A stretch of DNA of 37,320 nt from Pseudomonas mandelii (GTDB lineage: Bacteria; Pseudomonadota; Gammaproteobacteria; Pseudomonadales; Pseudomonadaceae). Both the position numbers and the translations under genes were made by a program. The notes beneath the pieces were generated by a model. The model had not been told where the DNA came from. It did no database searches and saw nothing but the letters and a program-made list of their open reading frames with translations. Positions 1-8,039 of this stretch are shown one piece after another; within the stretch, counting starts at the first letter, position 1; every line of letters starts with the position of its first letter. The stretch is from contig NZ_JAMYDU010000037.1 in NCBI RefSeq assembly GCF_024138395.1, positions 1 to 37,320 of the forward strand. Reading direction: 5' to 3'.

Positions 1-74
1 GCCCGCGAACCAGACGCCTCGGTCCATCAGGAATACCGCGTTATCGTTCTTCGCGGGCAAGCCTCGCTCCTACA
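1..74. repeat. REP doublet (REPIN), left arm cut by the window edge
   Basis: The right arm runs from 48 to 74 (TCTTCGCGGGCAAGCCTCGC then TCCTACA). The left arm survives only as the first bases of the window. The inner part resembles that of the doublet at 24128-24217. It lies just downstream of the maiA stop codon. Confidence 0.8.
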
Positions 75-89
75 GGGTGCACGACCTTG

Positions 90-725
90 TTACGGGGTAT
101 CGGGCTGATTCGACGGATGGGCCAGGAAGAAGGCTGGGTGTGTCGCCGCCAGTGCCGCCACCCGACGAATTCGCGGGTAGGCTTGCAATGAAATATTGAA
201 GCGCTCGGCCGCATACAACTGCGGGATCAAATAGACGTCCGCCAACCCCGGTTGATCGCCAAAGCAATAACCGGTCTCACCTATCAATTGCTCCACCGTC
301 GCCAACCCTTGGCTGATCCAGTGACCGATCCACTCCACCACCTGCGGTTCATCGTGTCCTAATTGACGCAGCCGATTGAGCACGCTGACGTTGTGTAGCG
401 GGTGAACATCGCAACCGATCACCGCCGCCACGCCACGTTCATGGGCGCGAGCAACGAGGTCTTTGGAGAGCAACGGCACCTGTGGATAACGTTCCTCCAG
501 GTACTCGATGATCGCCGGTGACTGGATCAGCAACTCGCCTTCGTCAGTGCGCAAGGCGGGTACCCGGCCTTGCGGGTTGATGCCCAGGTACGTCGGCTGT
601 CGATGTTCGCCACCTGGCGGCGCAATCAGGTTGATCGGCAGCGCCTGGTAATCCAGGCCCTTCAACGCCAACGCGATACGCACCCGGAAGGAAGAGGTCG
701 AACGATAGTAGGTATAGAGTTCCAT
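90..725 (-). CDS. maiA: Maleylacetoacetate isomerase (zeta-class GST)
   Basis: This 211-aa protein isomerises maleylacetoacetate to fumarylacetoacetate, the step between HmgA and FahA, using glutathione in the cytoplasm. It has the thioredoxin-fold N-terminal domain of zeta GSTs, with the motif YRSTSSFRVRIAL at about residues 7-19; SSxxR is the glutathione-binding signature of the family. QSPAIIEYLEERYP follows at about 68-81, then an all-helical C-terminal half with DVHPLHN near residue 105. Length matches the family (210-215 aa). It is the last gene of the minus-strand hmgA-fahA-maiA operon, 12 nt after fahA. It should share the HmgR-controlled promoter upstream of hmgA. The maleylpyruvate isomerase of related pathways has the same fold, but the neighbours decide the call. 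Confidence 0.95.
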   Translation of the reverse strand: MELYTYYRSTSSFRVRIALALKGLDYQALPINLIAPPGGEHRQPTYLGINPQGRVPALRTDEGELLIQSPAIIEYLEERYPQVPLLSKDLVARAHERGVAAVIGCDVHPLHNVSVLNRLRQLGHDEPQVVEWIGHWISQGLATVEQLIGETGYCFGDQPGLADVYLIPQLYAAERFNISLQAYPRIRRVAALAATHPAFFLAHPSNQPDTP

Positions 726-737
726 GACCCGATCCTC

Positions 738-2042
738 TTAGCGTGCTGGCAGCACTTTGCCGCGGCATTCGCCGAAACCGATGGAAGCAAAACCTTCGCG
801 GCTGCAACGCGCGCGCAGAATGATTTCGTCGCCATCCTCAAGAAATTTACGCACCTCGCCCGACGCCAGTTCAATCGGCTTTTTACCGCCCTCGGTGATT
901 TCCAGCAGGCTGCCGAATTGACCGTTTTCAGGACCGGACAACGTGCCCGAACCGAACAGATCACCAGCCTGTAACTGGCAGCCGTTGACGCTGTGGTGCG
1001 CAACCAGTTGTGCAACGGTCCAGTACATGTGTTGGGTGTTGCTGAGGGTCAGGCGATGGGCCGGCAGATTTTGCTCGCGCATCGATTCGGTCAGCAGCAG
1101 CACTTCAAGTTCGATGTCGAAGGCACCGCCGGCCTGATCACGTTTATCGAACAGATACGGCAATGGCTGCGGATCGCCTTCCGGGCGTGCAGGCTGGGCA
1201 CGACGGAACGGCTCCAGCGCTTCGGCCGTCACTACCCACGGCGAAATGCTGGTGATGAAACTCTTGGACAGGAACGGCCCCAGCGGCTGGTATTCCCAGG
1301 CCTGGATGTCCCGCGCCGACCAGTCGTTGAGCAGGCAGAAACCGGCGATGTGATCGGCGGCGTCACCGATGGCGATCGAGTCGCCCATCGCGTTGCCCTG
1401 GCCGATCCAGATGCCCAGTTCCAGTTCGTAGTCCAGACGTGCGCACGGGCCAAACGTCGGCTCGGTCTGGCCGGCCGGCAAGGTCTGACCTTTCGGACGG
1501 CGAACGTCAGTGCCGGACGGGCGAATGGTCGAGGCACGGCCGTGGTAACCAATCGGCACGTACTTGTAGTTCGGCAGCAACGGATTATCCGGGCGGAACA
1601 ATTTGCCGACATTTTGCGCATGCTCAATGCCGACGTAAAAATCGGTGTAGTCGTTGATCTTCGCCGGCAGGTGCATTTCGCAATCTGCCGCCAGCGGCAG
1701 CAGTTTGGCGCCTTGGGCTTCGATCTTGCCGTGCAGGGTGCTGCCTTCTTTGAACAACTCGATCAAGCGCTCACGCAAGGCGACGCGTGCCTCACGGCCC
1801 AACTCGAAGAACATGTTCAACTGGCCGCCACGGGTGGCTTCGACTGCTCTCTTCGCAATGCCCTCGAACAGGCCGGCATCCAGTGCCGCTTCCAGATCAA
1901 AGATGTGGTCGCCGATCGCCACGCCACCGCGCGGCGCGGAGCCCTTCACGCTGAACACGCCTAACGGCAGGTTCTGCAGCGGAAAATCCGCGTGGCCGTT
2001 GGCGGAGGCTACCCAGCTACGAGTGATGGAAGTCTGAGTCAT
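738..2042 (-). CDS. fahA: Fumarylacetoacetase
   Basis: This 434-aa enzyme hydrolyses fumarylacetoacetate to fumarate and acetoacetate, the last step of tyrosine breakdown. Family metal ligands are visible: Asp in DFYVGIEHA, the two Glu of LDYELELGIWIG near residue 207, and Asp in LLNDWSARDIQ. The N-terminal FAH domain and the C-terminal catalytic domain are both complete, and the length is normal. The ATG at 2042 has a GGAG ribosome site 8 nt upstream. It starts 3 nt after the hmgA stop codon, so the two are probably translationally coupled. A large open frame on the opposite strand (993-1964) is a GC-rich shadow. Confidence 0.97.
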   Translation of the reverse strand: MTQTSITRSWVASANGHADFPLQNLPLGVFSVKGSAPRGGVAIGDHIFDLEAALDAGLFEGIAKRAVEATRGGQLNMFFELGREARVALRERLIELFKEGSTLHGKIEAQGAKLLPLAADCEMHLPAKINDYTDFYVGIEHAQNVGKLFRPDNPLLPNYKYVPIGYHGRASTIRPSGTDVRRPKGQTLPAGQTEPTFGPCARLDYELELGIWIGQGNAMGDSIAIGDAADHIAGFCLLNDWSARDIQAWEYQPLGPFLSKSFITSISPWVVTAEALEPFRRAQPARPEGDPQPLPYLFDKRDQAGGAFDIELEVLLLTESMREQNLPAHRLTLSNTQHMYWTVAQLVAHHSVNGCQLQAGDLFGSGTLSGPENGQFGSLLEITEGGKKPIELASGEVRKFLEDGDEIILRARCSREGFASIGFGECRGKVLPAR

Positions 2043-2045
2043 GGG

Positions 2046-3350
2046 TTATCTCCGGGTCGGGTCGAAAGTGGCGGGCAACGTGGCCCAGCATGCGTCGTAA
2101 TTGTTTTGCAGTTGCGGGCAATCCAGGGCGAATCGGCTCGGGCGCAACACTTGGCTGGTCTCGAACATGAAGGCCATGGTGTTATCGATTTTAGCCGGTG
2201 CCAGCTCAGCGTTGATCGCCTTGGTGCAGGTATCGCCGTCGGGGCCGTGAGCGCTCATGCAGCTGTGCAGCGACGCACCGCCAGGCACGAAACCTTCGGC
2301 CTTGGCATCGTATTCGCCCTGAATCAGGCCCATGAACTCGTTCATCAGATTGCGGTGGAACCACGGCGGCCGGAAGGTGTTCTCGGCCACCATCCAGCGC
2401 GGCGGGAAGATCACGAAGTCGAGGTTGGCCAGACCATGCACGCTGGTCGGCGAGGTCAGGACGGTGAAGATCGATGGGTCCGGGTGATCGAAACTGACCG
2501 TGCCGAGGGTGTTGAAACGGCGCAGATCATATTTGTACGGCACGTTGTTGCCGTGCCAGGCCACCACGTTCAGGGGCGAATGATTGAGTTCGGTGGCCCA
2601 CAACTGGCCGAGGAATTTCTGTACCAGGGTGGTCGGTTGTTGCAGGTTTTCGTAGGCAGCGACCGGGGTCAGGAAATCGCGCGGATTAGCCAGACCGTTG
2701 CTGCCGATCGGCCCCAGATCCGGCAAGCGCAGCGGCGCGCCATGGTTCTCGGCGACATAACCGCGCGCTTGCGGGTCGAGCAGTTCGACACGGAATTTCA
2801 GACCGCGCGGCAGCACAGCTATTTCCAGCGGCGCGACTTCCAGCGCACCCAGTTCGGTGACGATACGCAAACGGCCAAGTTGCGGCACCAGCAGCATTTC
2901 GCCGTCGGCATCGAAAAACACGCGCTCCATCGAACGGTTGGCAACGTAGTTGTAAATACTGATCCCGGCCGGCTTCTCAGAAGCGGAGTTGGCAGCCATG
3001 CTCACCAGACCGTCGATGAAATCAGTCGGTTCGTCTGGAATCTCCAACGGATTCCAGCGCAGACGATTGGGGGTCACTTCACCCAATGGCCCGCCTGCCA
3101 GTTGCCGCTCCAATTTGACGAACGCCGGATGATTGGCCGATGGCTGAATCCGGTACATCCAGGTGCGCCGCGCTTCACTGCGGGACATGGTGAACGCGGT
3201 GCCGGAAAACAATTCGGTGTAGAGGCCATACGGGGCTTTTTGCGGGGAGTTCTGGCCGACGGGCAGCGCGCCAGGCAACGCTTCAGAGCTGAACTCATTG
3301 CCGAAACCGGACTGGTAAGCCAGCGTCGACGCGGTTGAATCGAGATTCAT
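2046..3350 (-). CDS. hmgA: Homogentisate 1,2-dioxygenase
   Basis: This 434-aa non-haem iron enzyme opens the homogentisate ring to maleylacetoacetate. The iron ligands of the family are visible: His in FRPPWFHRN (near residue 329), Glu in MNEFMG (near 336) and His in SCMSAHGPD (near 365). The start is placed at the ATG at 3350 (MNLDSTAS), because AGGAGG lies 4 nt upstream; the frame stays open to 3410, but that extension has no ribosome site. It is the first gene of the hmgA-fahA-maiA operon and divergent from hmgR. Loss of HmgA in pseudomonads gives brown pyomelanin (established knowledge); the gene here looks intact. Confidence 0.97.
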   Translation of the reverse strand: MNLDSTASTLAYQSGFGNEFSSEALPGALPVGQNSPQKAPYGLYTELFSGTAFTMSRSEARRTWMYRIQPSANHPAFVKLERQLAGGPLGEVTPNRLRWNPLEIPDEPTDFIDGLVSMAANSASEKPAGISIYNYVANRSMERVFFDADGEMLLVPQLGRLRIVTELGALEVAPLEIAVLPRGLKFRVELLDPQARGYVAENHGAPLRLPDLGPIGSNGLANPRDFLTPVAAYENLQQPTTLVQKFLGQLWATELNHSPLNVVAWHGNNVPYKYDLRRFNTLGTVSFDHPDPSIFTVLTSPTSVHGLANLDFVIFPPRWMVAENTFRPPWFHRNLMNEFMGLIQGEYDAKAEGFVPGGASLHSCMSAHGPDGDTCTKAINAELAPAKIDNTMAFMFETSQVLRPSRFALDCPQLQNNYDACWATLPATFDPTRR

Positions 3351-3436
3351 GGAGCCTCCTGAACAGGGAGTCGGCAATGGCCCATCGCTCTGGTTCAGAG
3401 GTTTCGGCACGCCGGGGTTGTTATTGTCGTAATTCG

Positions 3437-3453
3437 ATTACGCATAACGTAAT
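3437..3453. promoter_or_regulatory. Probable HmgR operator, 17-bp perfect palindrome
   Basis: The bases ATTACGCATAACGTAAT form two 6-bp arms around a 5-nt centre in the hmgA/hmgR intergenic region. In P. putida, HmgR is known to bind a 17-bp palindrome in this position. The length, symmetry and place match; binding here is inferred. Confidence 0.75.
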
Positions 3454-3474
3454 TTGCTCGCTATCCAGCGTCAA
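3446..3474 (-). promoter_or_regulatory. Possible hmgA promoter overlapping the operator
   Basis: On the minus strand a TTGACG -35 hexamer (3469-3474) is followed about 17-19 nt later by a weak TACGTT/TTATGC -10 region that falls inside the 17-bp palindrome. That arrangement would let a repressor block RNA polymerase. The -10 match is poor, so the exact promoter is uncertain. Confidence 0.4.
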
Positions 3475-3513
3475 GCTATAAAGACGTCCATTCGATTCGG
3501 AACCGCCAGCACC

Positions 3514-4302
3514 ATGGAAAAAACCAGCGACAGCAACGGCAAACAGAAAGTCCGCTCCGCCGAAGTCGGCACCGACATCCTCAAGGCCTTGGCCGAGTTG
3601 TCGCCTTCCACTTCGCTGTCGCGCCTGGCTGAACATGTGCAGATGCCGGCGAGCAAGGTGCATCGCTATCTGCAAGCGTTGATCGCTTCGGGTTTTGCCG
3701 AACAGAACGCCGCCACCAACCATTACGGCCTCGGCCGTGAAGCACTGCGCGTAGGCCTGGCCGCACTCAACAGTATGGACGTGTTGAAAGTCGCCGCCCT
3801 GCCGTTGGCCGAGTTGCGCGACGAACTCAACGAAACCTGTTTTCTCGCGGTATGGGGCAATCAGGGCGCAACCGTGGTGCACATCGAACCGGCGGTGCGC
3901 GCGGTGACGGTGGTGACGCAACTGGGTTCGGTATTGCCGCTGCTCAGTTCATCCACCGGGCTGGTATTCAGTGCCTACTTGCCGCATCGGGAAACCGATG
4001 AATTGCGCGAGCAGGAAATCGCCGTTGCGGATCATCCGCTGAGGGATGAGAAAACTTACGCAACGTTGTGTGAACAGATCCGCGAACGGGGTCTGCATCA
4101 TGTACACGGATTGTTGATGCCAGGCGTGGATGCCCTGTCGGCGCCAGTGTTCAACGCCGTCGGGCAGATCGCCGCCGTGCTGACCATCGTTGGCCCGACC
4201 TCGCTGTTCCATGCCGACGAGAACGGCCCGGCGGCGCAGCGGTTGCTGGCTGCGACGCGGGCCGTGAGTTGGCGGATGGGGTTTGAAAGCGAAAATGGCT
4301 GA
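3514..4302 (+). CDS. hmgR: IclR-family repressor of the homogentisate operon
   Basis: This protein of about 262 aa has an N-terminal winged helix-turn-helix (about residues 12-75: GTDILKALAELSPSTSLSRL, then PASKVHRYLQALIASGFAEQ) and a C-terminal IclR effector domain. The effector domain shows ETCFLAVWGNQGATVVH and the typical end PVFNAVGQIAAVLTIVG. The start is the ATG at 3514 (MEKTSDSNG); an upstream TTG at 3454 would add 20 residues with no ribosome site. It is divergent from hmgA with a palindromic operator between them, as in P. putida, where HmgR represses hmgABC and homogentisate lifts repression. Binding of homogentisate here is inferred from orthology. Confidence 0.9.
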   Translation: MEKTSDSNGKQKVRSAEVGTDILKALAELSPSTSLSRLAEHVQMPASKVHRYLQALIASGFAEQNAATNHYGLGREALRVGLAALNSMDVLKVAALPLAELRDELNETCFLAVWGNQGATVVHIEPAVRAVTVVTQLGSVLPLLSSSTGLVFSAYLPHRETDELREQEIAVADHPLRDEKTYATLCEQIRERGLHHVHGLLMPGVDALSAPVFNAVGQIAAVLTIVGPTSLFHADENGPAAQRLLAATRAVSWRMGFESENG

Positions 4303-4354
4303 ATTGAGCCGTAGCGCGAGTATCCGAGAACGGTGATTCGCGCTGTTTATTGCA

Positions 4355-7300
4355 TCAGTTGAGCAGGCGGGTGGTGCTGTTCACCACCGAGGGCGGGGTG
4401 GTCACGGCCGTCACATAGTTGATACCGACCTCGACGCCGGTAACAGCAGTCATGACGTCGGCGAAGTCTCTGACGTTCGAGAGCAAGGCCAGTGGATTGA
4501 CCGGGGCACCGATTGCACCGACCTTGCCAACGTACAGCATGATCGCCCCGCGCCAAGCCGAGGCGAAATGAGCATTGGCGGCATCGTCCAGGCCCAGGCT
4601 GGTAGCCACAACGCCCTGAACGACCGAGTGGGTGATGCGCAATACCGTGAGTGCCAGGCCAAGTGGCGGAATAAACATCGAAGCCAAATCCAGGGCAAAT
4701 TCGGCCAGTATCCTTGCATCTTTCCAGAACGCTTCCCAACTGCTGGTCGTTTGAAAGTCCACATCGGCGATGATCTGCCCGATCCTTTCCTTGTATTGAT
4801 TGCTAAAACTCCGTATCCGGTAGCTGTTTGTCAGTTCTGGAGTCGTAGTAACAAGAGGCCTTACGGTCCAGTAACTGTCCACCAGACTTTTTACGGCCTC
4901 CATGTGCTCCAGCCGCACCAGGCTCATGACAGCCGACCTGCATTCATGGCTTGCGAGCCGAGAGGCCAGCTCTGCAATCGGAAAAAAATCCTTGCCATCC
5001 AGAGTATTGGGCACATAGACCATAAACTCGTCTCGTCCGTTGACATTCCGCCCGAAAACATAGGCGCCTGTTATGGCTCGACCCTGCAGCGTAAGCTCAT
5101 ACACACCGATGCCCGGTTTGCCTCCCACAGTGATGACGCCTTCGCGTGGCAAGTCTTGATCAAAACCGTTAATCAGACCCTGCAGCCAGTCGAATTGGTT
5201 TTGAGACAATTCGCCTTTGATTTTCTGTACCAACGCAGCGCGCAGCATTTCATTTTGTTTGGTCTTGCGATACAGGTTTATCTTCAAGCCAACGTCGGGT
5301 GCGTCAAGGAATTTTTCTCGCAAATATTGAAGGTACTTTTCACCTGGCTTCAAATCGATCAAGTCGTTGATAACGCTGGCATTCAATTGGGCAATCGGCT
5401 GATTGGTGAATGTCCAGAAGCTTGCGGTCCTCAACTCTTCCTTTAGAGCAATCAAATGAGCGGCACCGGGTCTTACCCAAGAGAAAAACTTGACGAAGGC
5501 GTTAATGTCACTGCTCCATAGCTGCCATTGGATAAACAGTTCAGTCAGGCTGATTTTCGAGTCGGCATGAAACTCCACCCAGACTTCATCTGGATTAATC
5601 TCCACCGAGGTGCCCGAGCGATTTAAATAACCACTCAACTCCTTAGCCACAAGCTTTCGCGAAAACTCTTTGAACGGTTGAATGTCGAGCATATCTTTAG
5701 AGTGATGGTAGAGCGCTTTGGAATCAGAATTCAAACGATTCAATAACCGCTGATCTGAAGTCTTGGCTTTTGCGTACCATTGCGGAGTTACAACGTTAGC
5801 TTGATCGACATCCCACACAATGTAATTTTGAACGGCCCCTTTTAGTGGCCCGTCTTCAGAAAAACCTCTCAGTTCGATATACGACCACCACCATTCCTTG
5901 AGCATTTCATGGGGATTATGAGCAAGGTAGGAATTTTCAACTTCAGCGCTATCACTCGCATAAGATTGTGCTTTTAAATAAGTCCAAAGCCGCGGATCAA
6001 ATACCCACCGCGCTATTGCGTGCCGTAATTTTTTCAGATCAGCAAACTCATGCCACTCCTGCCCCGTCGGGAATTCTGGTGTATGAATGACGTGAGCACC
6101 TCGGGCAGCATCGGGACCTTTCCTGCGATAAACCAGCAGACTTCTGAACGGTTTAATCCTCCCTCTTAAATGTACTCCCATGGATTCAATCGACGGGTCA
6201 CCGAGGTTATAACGAGTTACCAAGTCCTGAGCGTTTGGGCTCACATGTCTCTGCAGAATTGCAGAAAACATAGACAACGCAGTCTTACGCCCAAAAACCT
6301 CACGCATGGACTCGGCAACTTCTGGTCGCGAGTAGATCGTCCGCAACGCGCTACCATAGCTCACGCGAATATTAAAATCCCGGATACTACGCATAATATT
6401 GGCGGGCGTCAGTTTTGGATGGTTGGTGAACTCTTCCAGAATAATTCGATATTGCCCCGCCTCATCATGCCCCCCTTGCATGAACGCCTGAGTCAGGGTT
6501 TTAGACTCGCTGAGTTCCACTTTCTGCCCATTCGCCAGCGGTACGGTGTGGACAATTTTGACAAATATATTGTCTGGATTAACCCTTTCATCAGCACTGG
6601 GCGATAAAAAGTCTTCTACCGCGAGACGGGCATAGTCTTTCATCGAAGCTATGCCGTCAGTGGTTTCATGATGTTTGACTTCAGCTTCAAGCAAAAGCTT
6701 TTGCAGTGAAACATAAACCTCCTGATTGACTTCGGAAGTATTTTTCAACCATTGCGGCCAAGCGTTCTGCTCTACACGCTTAAGCAATTGTGCCTGGCGT
6801 TGTTTGGCCTGATCAAGAATGCCGGACAAAGACTGTACAGACTCTACAGTGACAACAGTTTTATCAAGATCCGAACCCGGTTTGCCAATAGATTCCATAT
6901 GCCAGGTCACGTCGCTATACATTGTATGAAGCCGCTTTTGCGCGAAACGCTCGAACAAATTCGCACGTACCTTCAAAAAGCGAACAGCAGGAACGAACGC
7001 AAAACCCGCACGCTCACTGAGTGGGACCGCCTGCAGAAACTCCTCCTGAGTATCCGGCGAACCCAGTCGACTCAGCAGTGTTTGCTCAAGTTCTGAACAG
7101 GAGGAAAACACCTCGATACCACGACTTGCGCAATAGAGCACAACAGCGCCTTGTTCACCCGAAACCAATTGTTCGTAAACAGGTGCTTTGAGGGGCACTA
7201 CAAACATCGAATTCTGCTCGATGTATTTGCCATTCTGAGCCTCAATAAAAACCCCATAACAAGTGCCTGTCAGACCAGCTTGCAGAGTCGTACCGATCAA

Positions 7301-7933
7301 AGCCCTTTCTTGCTGGGTAATGACACTTTGAATCGCCAATGCATCCAGTTCGCGATTGAAAAGAATAGCTTCAAGAACGCCTAAGGCAGATTTTCGCGTT
7401 AACTGAGGATAGGCCCCACCCTCTTTTTGAACGGTTGGGCTTTCCCAGTACTGCTGCACAGCAGACGTGTAATAAACTGGAAGCTTTTTCAGCACGTCAG
7501 CCACTAGCATCTCAATAGCCGAGATCGGGATTTCCGCAATAATGTCTTCAGGACTGGTAAAGCTCGGGTGATCGAAAACCCCGTAAGTATTGGCATCATA
7601 GTTTGGAACTCGACCACTTTGCAGACACTCCATAACGACATCCAGCAAACGTCCGAGCGGCTCCTTTTTTAGCGGTGTGGCTCCCGCCACAACGTTGACA
7701 ACTAGACTGCTGAGCCGTGTCCCCTCAGAAACTTTCCATAACTCGTCACGCAAAGCGTCCTGCAGTATCACCCTGAATGACGGAATACGCTTCAGCTCTT
7801 GCGAGATGTTTTCCAAGGCCTCGCCCAACTCACGCAGACTTGCGCCTTCGGCTTCTTTATTAAATTCCACAGTAAAGTCTCTATAAATTTGATAATGACA
7901 AGCAACTGACTGCAACTTGCCTCGCCACATCAA
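4355..7933 (-). CDS. Large DUF6543/dermonecrotic-toxin-like protein
   Basis: This single open frame encodes up to 1192 aa and has no enzyme motif I recognise. The style resembles the large DUF6543-type proteins of Pseudomonas, often annotated as dermonecrotic-toxin-domain proteins: repeated helical segments, an ISLTELFIQ segment near residue 796, GVYELTLQGRAITGAYVF near 948, and FMVYVPNTLDGKDFFPIAEL near 973. The C-terminus has hydrophobic stretches (SMFIPPLGLALTVLRI near 1090 and AIMLYVGKVGAIGAP near 1135) and ends about 40 residues later. Many relatives continue well beyond this hydrophobic part, so this may be a short form. No signal peptide is seen. GC is about 45-50% over much of the gene by hand count, clearly below the flanks. 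The start is uncertain: TTG at 7933 and ATG at 7930 both lack a clear ribosome site, and a GTG about 60 nt inside is an alternative. It stands alone, with no obvious partner or immunity gene. Confidence 0.6.
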   Translation of the reverse strand: MMWRGKLQSVACHYQIYRDFTVEFNKEAEGASLRELGEALENISQELKRIPSFRVILQDALRDELWKVSEGTRLSSLVVNVVAGATPLKKEPLGRLLDVVMECLQSGRVPNYDANTYGVFDHPSFTSPEDIIAEIPISAIEMLVADVLKKLPVYYTSAVQQYWESPTVQKEGGAYPQLTRKSALGVLEAILFNRELDALAIQSVITQQERALIGTTLQAGLTGTCYGVFIEAQNGKYIEQNSMFVVPLKAPVYEQLVSGEQGAVVLYCASRGIEVFSSCSELEQTLLSRLGSPDTQEEFLQAVPLSERAGFAFVPAVRFLKVRANLFERFAQKRLHTMYSDVTWHMESIGKPGSDLDKTVVTVESVQSLSGILDQAKQRQAQLLKRVEQNAWPQWLKNTSEVNQEVYVSLQKLLLEAEVKHHETTDGIASMKDYARLAVEDFLSPSADERVNPDNIFVKIVHTVPLANGQKVELSESKTLTQAFMQGGHDEAGQYRIILEEFTNHPKLTPANIMRSIRDFNIRVSYGSALRTIYSRPEVAESMREVFGRKTALSMFSAILQRHVSPNAQDLVTRYNLGDPSIESMGVHLRGRIKPFRSLLVYRRKGPDAARGAHVIHTPEFPTGQEWHEFADLKKLRHAIARWVFDPRLWTYLKAQSYASDSAEVENSYLAHNPHEMLKEWWWSYIELRGFSEDGPLKGAVQNYIVWDVDQANVVTPQWYAKAKTSDQRLLNRLNSDSKALYHHSKDMLDIQPFKEFSRKLVAKELSGYLNRSGTSVEINPDEVWVEFHADSKISLTELFIQWQLWSSDINAFVKFFSWVRPGAAHLIALKEELRTASFWTFTNQPIAQLNASVINDLIDLKPGEKYLQYLREKFLDAPDVGLKINLYRKTKQNEMLRAALVQKIKGELSQNQFDWLQGLINGFDQDLPREGVITVGGKPGIGVYELTLQGRAITGAYVFGRNVNGRDEFMVYVPNTLDGKDFFPIAELASRLASHECRSAVMSLVRLEHMEAVKSLVDSYWTVRPLVTTTPELTNSYRIRSFSNQYKERIGQIIADVDFQTTSSWEAFWKDARILAEFALDLASMFIPPLGLALTVLRITHSVVQGVVATSLGLDDAANAHFASAWRGAIMLYVGKVGAIGAPVNPLALLSNVRDFADVMTAVTGVEVGINYVTAVTTPPSVVNSTTRLLN

Positions 7934-8039
7934 ACTAATTCAGACCCACAGCAAAAAGCTACCCGCAATACTTTTCCAACAGTGTTAAACCTGTCACAGC
8001 AACAACACCCAATGTTACAACCACAAGCAATGACACACT

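Noticed and set aside
1992..3338. 448-aa open frame opposite hmgA
   Set aside because: hmgA has complete iron ligands and a strong ribosome site; the antisense frame shows no domain.
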